This document shows, piece after piece, positions 57,701-64,000 of a DNA stretch of 64,000 bases. The DNA is taken from assembly GCA_032690845.1 (NCBI GenBank), contig CM064427.1:19231501-19295500 (forward strand), written 5' to 3'. Below the pieces are notes generated by a model. That model had not been told where the DNA came from. It saw only the letters and a list, made by a program, of their open reading frames with translations, and ran no database searches. The stretch comes from Eleusine coracana subsp. coracana. Its lineage: Eukaryota; Streptophyta; Magnoliopsida; Poales; Poaceae. The translations under genes and the position numbers were made by a program. The stretch's first letter is position 1; every line of letters begins with the position of its first letter.

Positions 57701-58637
57701 AGAAGAAGGACGGGTACCACGACAACAACACTGAAGATTTCAAGCAGAAGAAGAGCCGCTTCTACAAGAAAGGCAAGAACTCCAAGAAGTTTTCCAAGGC
57801 CATTGCACGCGCCTGCGTTGCTGCCTTGATCGACATCGACGTCGCATCAAATGAAGGCCTTAGAAGCTCGGAGGAGGAGGTTGAGAAGCCACGAGTCAAG
57901 AGGAAGGACGACTTCACCAGGCTTTGCTTCATGGCAAAGAATGATCATGACACCGACTCCTGCTCTGACTCCGACACAAGCGAGGTACCTCCCACTCTTG
58001 ATGAGCTCTTTCTGAACTTGATCATTTGCGCGATGTTTTGCTCATGTAAGATGATAAGCTTCACAGCGTTGTACGTGAGAGTAGAGAGCTTAAGTCTAAG
58101 TTGGAGAGTGCTGAGTATGAAATCACTTCGCTTAGGTCTAAGCTTGCATAATATGCAATTGCTGTTGAGTGTGAGTCTTGTCAAGTTGTGATGAATGATC
58201 TTGCACAGAGGGAAAGTGTGCATGCTCAAGTTGCCTGTCAACTTGGGAGTGCCCTTAAAGAGCTTGATGAATTAAAAGCTCGACCAACTCTTTTGGGTGC
58301 ATGTCAGAAGTGTCCCAAGCTCACCTCTGAGTTGGAAGCTCAAACCCTCAAAGTCAAAGAGCTCGAGTCCAAGCTGCTAGATGAGACTTGCTCGAAAGTT
58401 CTTCCACCATCATGTGTAGTGTGTGGCTCTCTTAAGGATAAACTTTCAATCAATAGAGAGGAAAATAAAATCCTAACCCAAGAAAATGACTATCTCATCT
58501 CTCATCTCCAAAGAACCCTAGTGAGTGAGGAGAAGATTGAGAGTCACTTGGCAAGAGTCAAAGAAAGTGTCAGTAGGTCAACATACAACTTGGGCTTGGG
58601 ATTTGAGAGGTGTGACAAGGAGAGTGAATGTGGGTAA
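54732..58637 (+). pseudogene. Sirevirus gag, broken and interrupted by a solo LTR
   Basis: It starts MEKCAVKLWMFDREGFPYWK (54732) with a TAG at about 54849. It is split after VAH at 54980 and resumes at 57025 as LDTAHAIWAKLCTYHEGA, DTFRRFEAIVCNLRACG and AKQLLYSLDE. A run of 12 G (57283-57294) shifts the frame. It continues through EETADFNTLNYEQLYSKLKSHE, a zinc-knuckle remnant (CFECGDP, HFIGHYP, about 57652-57690; the final Cys is lost) and a Lys-rich part. An extended coiled coil (58188-58637, ALKELDELKAR, LEAQTLKVKELESKLLDE) follows, as is typical of long Sirevirus gags. Several stops are present. Confidence 0.88.
54981..57024 (-). mobile_element. Solo LTR of the non-autonomous family seen at 10953-20621
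   Basis: Collinear with the LTRs at 10953 and 18413 over its full length (2,044 bp). On the plus strand it starts TTAAAGTCCC (TG mutated to TT) and ends GCACTTTCA. It is flanked by CGCAT (54976-54980) and CTCAT (57025-57029), a 5 bp duplication with one difference. Removing it rejoins the gag frame exactly. It includes a run of 16 G (about 55008-55023) and the CCGG palindrome pairs. One LTR without interior means the element was lost by LTR-LTR recombination. Confidence 0.92.
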
Positions 58638-59218
58638 GTTTGTGCCTAGCTCTAGCTACAAGGATGAGGAACAGTCCATCAAACCCACTGACACATACTA
58701 CCCACCTAACCCCAATCCTTCCTTCAACCTAAAGCAAGCCGAGAAGCCAAAACCCAAATCCACTGTGCAAGCTAAGCCTAAACATGAGAGTGTATACATT
58801 TGCATGTTTTGTGATCATAAGGGTCACTTGGATGAGTACTGTTATAGATGTAAGAGAATTGAGAGGATGCTGGCTGAATTAACTAGGAATGTGCATCATG
58901 ATGATTTTGTTGGTTTTCTGTCTCGCTCTTTTTCTCGTGTCTATCATGGACATGGTCATTCCTCATATGAATTTGATTCACGAAACAAAGGCTTTGCTCA
59001 GCAGCGCTTTGGTGCCTCATGTTTTCCTCATCGTGGTGAACGTCGCTCGCGTGGATTTGGTTTTCACACAAATGATTTCTATCCTCACAATCCCAGGGTT
59101 GAGTCGAGATGCTTTGACAGGCTACGCTTTCCCCATCGTGGTACTCGTCCCATGCGTTTGACTGGTAATATGCAAAGAACTGTGATAACCCCCGCAGGTT
59201 ATGTGATTCAGTGCTAGC
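58625..59218 (+). pseudogene. Sirevirus gag-pol junction with a Cys/His-rich segment
   Basis: A frame overlapping the gag end contains GKFVPSSSYKDEEQS, a Pro/Lys-rich linker, a second knuckle-like motif (CMFCDHKGHLDEYC, about 58800-58845), then Arg/His/Phe-rich sequence (FSRVYHGHGHSSYEFD, FPHRGERRSRGFGFHTNDFYP) ending at TAG 59215-59217. In related elements this leads into protease. Confidence 0.75.
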
Positions 59219-59289
59219 TCCCCAAGAGTCTTCTTTCTAACCCCAGCACTGAGTCATCGATCTTTCCTTCTCGTTCTTTGTAGGCAGCA

Positions 59290-62200
59290 GGTGGAGGCCT
59301 GGAGAAAAAATGGTTGATGGACTCCGAGTGTTCGCGCCACATGACCGGAGATGCAAAGTGGTTCTCCAGCCTCACTCCTCTGAAGCGTAGAGAGTATGTG
59401 ACCTTTGGAGATGACAAGAGAGGGAGAGTAAAAGCAAGAGGCGTAGTAAAGGTAAATGAAAAATTCACTTTCAAGGATGTTGGTTTGGTTGAGCATCTCA
59501 AGTACAATCTCCTCTCTGTCTCTTAATTGCTTGATGTTGGTTTGGAAGTGCGCTTTAAGAAAAATGCTTCTTGTGTTCTTGATTCGAATGACTCCTTGGT
59601 TTGTGGGATTTCTAGCATTGGGAAAATGTTTAGGCTGATTTTGCTGGTTCTCCTAGTTCTCACAAGTGCTTGTTTGCTCTGTCTTCTTCTGAGCTCTAGA
59701 AATGGCATAGAAGACTAGGTCACATGAGCTTTGACTTGCTTTGTCGCTTGAGTGGCCTATGTTTGCTCCGAGGATTTCCTAAGATCAAATTTGATAAGGA
59801 TTTGGTTTGTGGTCCTTGTCATCATGGGAAAATGAGTGCCGCTTCTCATCCACCAATCAATTTGGTGATGACCGAACGTCCTAGAGAGCTGCTTCATATG
59901 GACACTGTTGTTCCTTCTCGGGTTCGTTCGACAGGTAGGAAGTGGTACGTTCTTGTGATTGTTGACGACTACTCTCGCTACTCTTGGATTTATTTTCTTG
60001 AAAGCAAGGATGAAGTGTTTCATCACTTTCGGAGCTTAGCTTTAAGGTTGTTCAAGGAACTCCTGGGTGCATTACGAGCAATCCGCAGTGATAATGGCAC
60101 CGAGTTCAAGAACTCCTCCTTTGATGCGTTTTGCCTTGAGCATCAGTTTTCAGCACCTCGTGCACCTCAGCAAAATGGTGTGGTTGAAAGAAAGAACAAG
60201 ACCTTGATGGAAATGGCCCGGATGATGCTTGATGAGCATAGGACTACGAGGTGGTTCTGGGCTGAGGCCATTAGCACTGCTTGCTATATTTCCAATCGGG
60301 TTTTCTTGCGCTCAATTCTTAATGTGACTTCCTATGAGCTACACTTTGGGAGGAAGCCATCTGTTCTTATTTGTGCGCTTTTGGATGCAAGTGCTTCGTT
60401 CTCAAGTGTGGAAATCTTGATAAGTTTGAGTCGAGATCTTCTGATGGCATTTTCCTTGGCTACACCCTTCATGGTCATTCTTACAGAGTTTTGAATTTGA
60501 AAACTAACACCATCGTAGAGTCCTGCGATGTAACCTTTGATGAATCAAACTCTTGTGCAAGCAATGTGGTTGAGACTTCAGGTAACAGGGAGATGGAGGA
60601 GGGTATCTTTGTAGAAGAGGACCTACAGGGCTTGGATGATGACGATGATGAGTCATTCTATCCCACATCTGAGCTTGTTCCTACTACTTCCACCACTCCA
60701 GCAGAGGGTCTAGAAGCTTCTACATCAACCTCAGCAGTTGTTGAGCCAGCTCCAGCTATGGTTGAGGGGGAGGTACGCTCTGTCAGAGAGGCCCCACACC
60801 ACATTCAACGTCAACATCCACCTCAACAGATGATCGGTAATCTCTATGAGAGGACAACAAGGTCAAGGTCTGCACATCTCGCCTACTTTACTAATTCTCT
60901 CTTTGTTGCCACCTTTGAACCTCGGGATGCTGGACACGCATTATCTGATGAACATTGGCTTAATGCCATGCATGAGGAGTTGGACAACTTTGAGAGGAAC
61001 AAAGTGTGGACCCTAGTAGAGCTTCCTGTTGGTGTCAATGTCATAGGAAACAAGTGAGTTTTCAAAAACAAGCATGGGGAAGATGGTGAGGTTGTTAGAA
61101 ACAAGGCTAGGCTTGTTGCTCAGGGTTTCAGTCAAGTGGAGGGCTTAGACTATGGGAAAACCTTTGCTCCTGTTGCACGCATAGAAGCCATTAGGATCTT
61201 GCTTGCATTTGCTGCCTCTGAGGGCATTAGACTCTACCAAATGGATGTCAAGAGTGCTTTCCTAAATGGTTTCATAGAGGAAGAAGTTTATGTGAGACAA
61301 CCACCTGGCTTTGAGCACCACAAATACCCAAACCGTGTGTACAAGCTTCAAAAGGCTTTGTACGGGCTAAAGCAAGCACCTAGGGCATGGTATGCTAGGC
61401 TTAAGACCTTGCTAGAGCACGGGTATGTCATGGGGTGTGTTGAGAAAACCTTGTTCACTCTAAAGCATGGCAATGACTTTCTAATGGTTCAAATTTACGT
61501 GGATGATATCATCTTTGGAGGTTCCTCTCATGCTCTTGTGTCCAGATTTCAGGAAGCCATGGAAAGTGAATTTCAGATGTCGATGATGGGCGAGCTCACC
61601 TTCTTTCTTGGACTTCAAATCAAGCAGTGCAAGCAAGGCACCTTCATACATCAAGCCAAGTACACGAAGGATTTCCTAAAGAAGTTCGACATGGTCAATG
61701 TGAAACCGTTGTCAACACCAATGTCCACAACAACGGCACTTGACCCTGACGAAGACTGTGAAGCGATGGACCAAAGGGAGTACATGAGCATGATTGGCTC
61801 CCTCTTATCCTGACGGCGACAAGACCCGACATACACTTTGCAGTGTGTCTTTGTGCTCTCTTTCAAGCTTACCCAAGGGTGACTCATCGCAAGGCTGTCA
61901 AGCGCATCTTCAAACATCTCAAATACACTCTTGAGTTCGGTCTTTTGTACTCTGCATCTTCATCTCTTGATCTCATTGGGTATTCGGATACAGACTTTGC
62001 TGGGTGTAGAATTGATAGGAAGAGCACTTCTGGTACTTGCCATTTCTTGGGTACTTCTTTGATCTGTTGGTCTTCTCGTAAGCAGTCAAGTGTAGCCCAA
62101 TCCACCATAGAGGCTAAGTATGTTGCAGCTGCTAGCTGCTGCTCACAAATCCTATGGATAGTATCCACCATGAGAGACTATGGGTTAACCTTTAAGAGTG

Positions 62201-62449
62201 TTCCACTCATGTGTGATAACTCCAGTGCCATATGCTTAGCCAAAAACCCAGTCCAACATGGTAAGGTCAAAACACATAAATGTGAGATTCCACTTCCTGA
62301 GAGATAATGTTGAGAAGGGAGATGTTGAGCTCAAATACATTTACACTACACACCAATTGGCTGATATTCTCACCAAACACCTAAATGCTTTGAAATTTGC
62401 TTTTCTTCGGGGGGAACTTGGTGTTTGCCATCCTTATGGCATCATTTGA
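59290..62449 (+). pseudogene. Sirevirus pol: protease, integrase, RT, RNase H
   Basis: Protease has LMDSECSRHMTG (about 59314), where the active-site Asp-Ser-Gly is now Asp-Ser-Glu. TAA at 59524 follows LLSVS. The integrase zinc finger is WHRRLGHMSF ... CGPCHHGK (59707-59830). The core D,D35E parts are LVIVDDYSRYSW, AIRSDNGTEFKN and PQQNGVVERKNKTL (59950-60200). A frameshift near 60365 leads to GIFLGYTLHGHSYRVLN. RT includes KTFAPVARIEAIR, YQMDVKSAFLNG, YGLKQAPRAWY and the catalytic YVDDIIFG (61497). TGA at 61055 stands where Trp is expected. A one-base loss near 61808 and another frameshift near 62270 break RNase H (YSDTDFAGCRIDRKSTSG, LADILTKHL). It ends at TGA 62447-62449. Confidence 0.92.
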
Positions 62450-63797
62450 GGGGGAGTTGGTGTTCTCTTGTATATATGTATCTTACCTTTTTATGCATTG
62501 CATCTCATATGTAAAATATACATTGATAGATGAGCTTTGATTCTTATGCTTTCTTGCATTTCTCTTTGCTATGATTGAGCTTGAGCTAAGTTGTATGGAT
62601 GTGATAGTAATCTCTTATGCTTAGATTTTCTAGATGACTTGTTATAGATTCTTTTGAGCAACTTGCTAATCTTAAAGGTAAACTGAGCTTCTTGTGAACC
62701 TTATGAACTAATCTTGTTAAGTCTTGCTCACCATGTGTATAATTGCTTTTATCCCTGTCAAAACTTGTGTTGAGGCTAGTCTAGAGGATGTCTTGGCTTT
62801 GGCACCTTGTGTTTGCGAAATGGAAGGCTTTGCAAATGTTTAGCTCATGATGGAACATTGTGGAAATGTGTGTTCCTTTTGCCGCAAAGGCATGCTATTT
62901 TGTCTTGTGAATACATCATGAAAATCTGCTAAGTGCTTTGAGCAAAATAATTCTAAATTGCTAAATCCAAACACTGTGACTTGAGGCCTCGGAGTGTTTG
63001 CCGTACCCAGTCGTGCGACCCTCCGCATGGATAAGAGAGCACATGAGGATAAACAATAAAACTTGATCAAATGAGTCTCTGTTGCATATGTGAGCGTTTG
63101 TAAAGCTTATTGTCTGCGAATGCTTGTTGCCCTAGTTGAGATTGAGACTGGCTAGTTTCTTTTGATTCACTTGATGCCCGTTTTGCCTTGGATGGGAATA
63201 CTTACACATGTGGTGATAGTTTTTCTCATGATAAGCAAAATTTGATTCTATCTAAGCTAGTCAATCTTTTTGCTTAGCTTGTATAGCTCTTTGTGTTTAT
63301 GCCTTGCTATCTATTTTTGGTCTTTATATGATTGTGAGCTATTGTTTTTACACTTCATGGCTCTATGGATATGATTAGCGAGGTTAAATTCTTGTTTGCA
63401 TAATTGTTGAAGCTCCTTAGGTTTGCATTTTTATTCATTGCATGTTTGTTCTTTTGCTACTTTGATGAGTTCATTGCCAAAGGGGGAGAAAGTTGTGGGT
63501 CATGCACAAATAATGATAAGAAACCTAAAATCATCTATTTTGCATTACATGAGACCTACCACAAGTTGAGGGGGAGCATTTCATGTCCTTGAGTGTTTTC
63601 TTGCGCTTTTCACACTCTTTGCGTCTCAAGTCACTGTCTTTGCCAACTCTTGGTTTTGTGATCCCTATTTTGCTAGATGGCCTATTTCTCACCTTTTTTT
63701 TTGGGTTTGGCCATTTGGATGTGCTTATTTGGCTTCGCATTTCAATCTCTAATCTTTGTGCATTTTGTGTTGTCAATGCACTCATCAAGGAGGAGAT
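62450..63797 (+). other. Sirevirus non-coding region between pol and the 3' LTR
   Basis: There is no ORF of note and no envelope-like frame. G-rich purine tracts stand at 62448 (GAGGGGGAG), 63479 (AAAGGGGGAGAAAG), 63569 (TTGAGGGGGAGC) and 63787 (AAGGAGGAGAT, directly before the 3' LTR). Multiple tracts are typical of Sireviruses. Confidence 0.75.
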
Positions 63798-64000
63798 TGA
63801 GAAACCATGTGGATATGTGTCATGGTTTGCAATATATGATGAGTAATTGACATTGGTTGATTCTGTATTTGAGTTAAAATGCGGGAATCTAGGAATTGCA
63901 GGAGTTGTGCATATCATGGTTTTGACTAACCGGAGTTGGTAAGGATGTTGGAGAGTTTGCAGGAGATGAAAAATGTGTTTGCTTGTCTCATAATGTGTAG
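63798..64000 (+). repeat. 3' LTR of the Sirevirus (first 203 bp only)
   Basis: Starts TGAGAAACCATGTGG and matches 52892-53094 with scattered substitutions. Cut by the window end. Confidence 0.92.

Larger units (their letters stand above)
52892..64000 (+). mobile_element. Sirevirus (Ty1/copia, SIRE/Maximus type), degenerate, 3' end outside window
   Basis: The 5' LTR is 52892-54668, and the same sequence restarts at 63798 and runs off the window. The primer site at 54671, gag, protease, integrase, RT and RNase H follow in copia order (integrase before RT). A 1.35 kb non-coding stretch with several G-rich purine tracts separates pol from the 3' LTR, as in Sireviruses. The gag is interrupted by a solo LTR (54981-57024). 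All coding parts carry stops or frameshifts. Confidence 0.92.

Noticed and set aside
57826..58191. Separate gene at the gag 3' part
   Set aside because: The frame is the acidic/Lys-rich continuation of the Sirevirus gag between zinc knuckle and coiled coil, not an independent gene.
62450..63797. Possible envelope-like gene after Sirevirus pol
   Set aside because: Some Sireviruses have one here, but this stretch has no ORF over about 90 codons and no signal-peptide or transmembrane pattern that could be traced.

Overview
The window is plant nuclear DNA, almost certainly from a grass. The signs are an intron-rich GC-start plant gene, a tau-class GST, Stowaway- and Tourist-type MITEs, chromodomain gypsy and Sirevirus-type copia retrotransposons nested in one another, CACTA elements and a Helitron-type end. 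No prokaryotic or organellar features were seen, and no tRNA or rRNA gene was recognised. The species cannot be fixed from sequence alone.

Layout. (1) 1-21565 is one old Ty3/gypsy chromovirus (Tekay/Del type). Its 5' LTR is cut by the window start, its gag-pol is broken by many stops, and its 3' LTR is split by a 9.7 kb non-autonomous Sirevirus-like LTR element (10953-20621, minus strand, TSD GTTAG). That element carries a nearly intact protein of unknown function. (2) 21566-24083 is intergenic DNA with a Tourist-like MITE, two Stowaway-like MITEs and one further inverted-repeat element. (3) 24526-31739 is an endosomal NHX5/NHX6-type Na+(K+)/H+ antiporter gene of 22 exons. The exon sum is divisible by three and gives 530 residues. 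Three of its introns have minor-spliceosome (U12) signals. (4) 32888-33796 is a tau-class GST whose stop codon has been split by a CACTA insertion (33750-34872). (5) 35120-36470 is a LINE 3' fragment. 36764-39750 is a second CACTA element hosting an LTR-retroelement remnant. (6) 40217-49100 is a decayed UDP-glycosyltransferase cluster on the minus strand: two pseudogenes and one intact gene (47529-48980). A Helitron-like AT-rich element lies between the pseudogenes and the intact gene. (7) 50495-51790 holds a TRIM-like mini-LTR element and a copia RNase H fragment. (8) 52892-64000 is a degenerate Sirevirus (Ty1/copia). Its gag is interrupted by a solo LTR of the family seen at 10953-20621, and its 3' LTR runs off the window.

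Only three genes look functional: NHX, GST and UGT. They show no sign of acting in one pathway. The rest is layered transposon insertion and decay.

The most unusual signal is a shared design in several unrelated LTR sequences here. Four different short palindromes, all of the form CGG-N5/6-CCG, are each repeated many times within one element or element part: AACCGG..CCGGTT, ATCGGACATGTCCGAT, GGCGGTCAAACCGCC and ATCGGCACTGCCGAT. Other points worth checking are the three U12 introns in the NHX gene, the transposon-created C-terminal tail of the GST, the missing catalytic aspartate in the intact UGT, and the uncharacterised 565-codon protein of the non-autonomous element.
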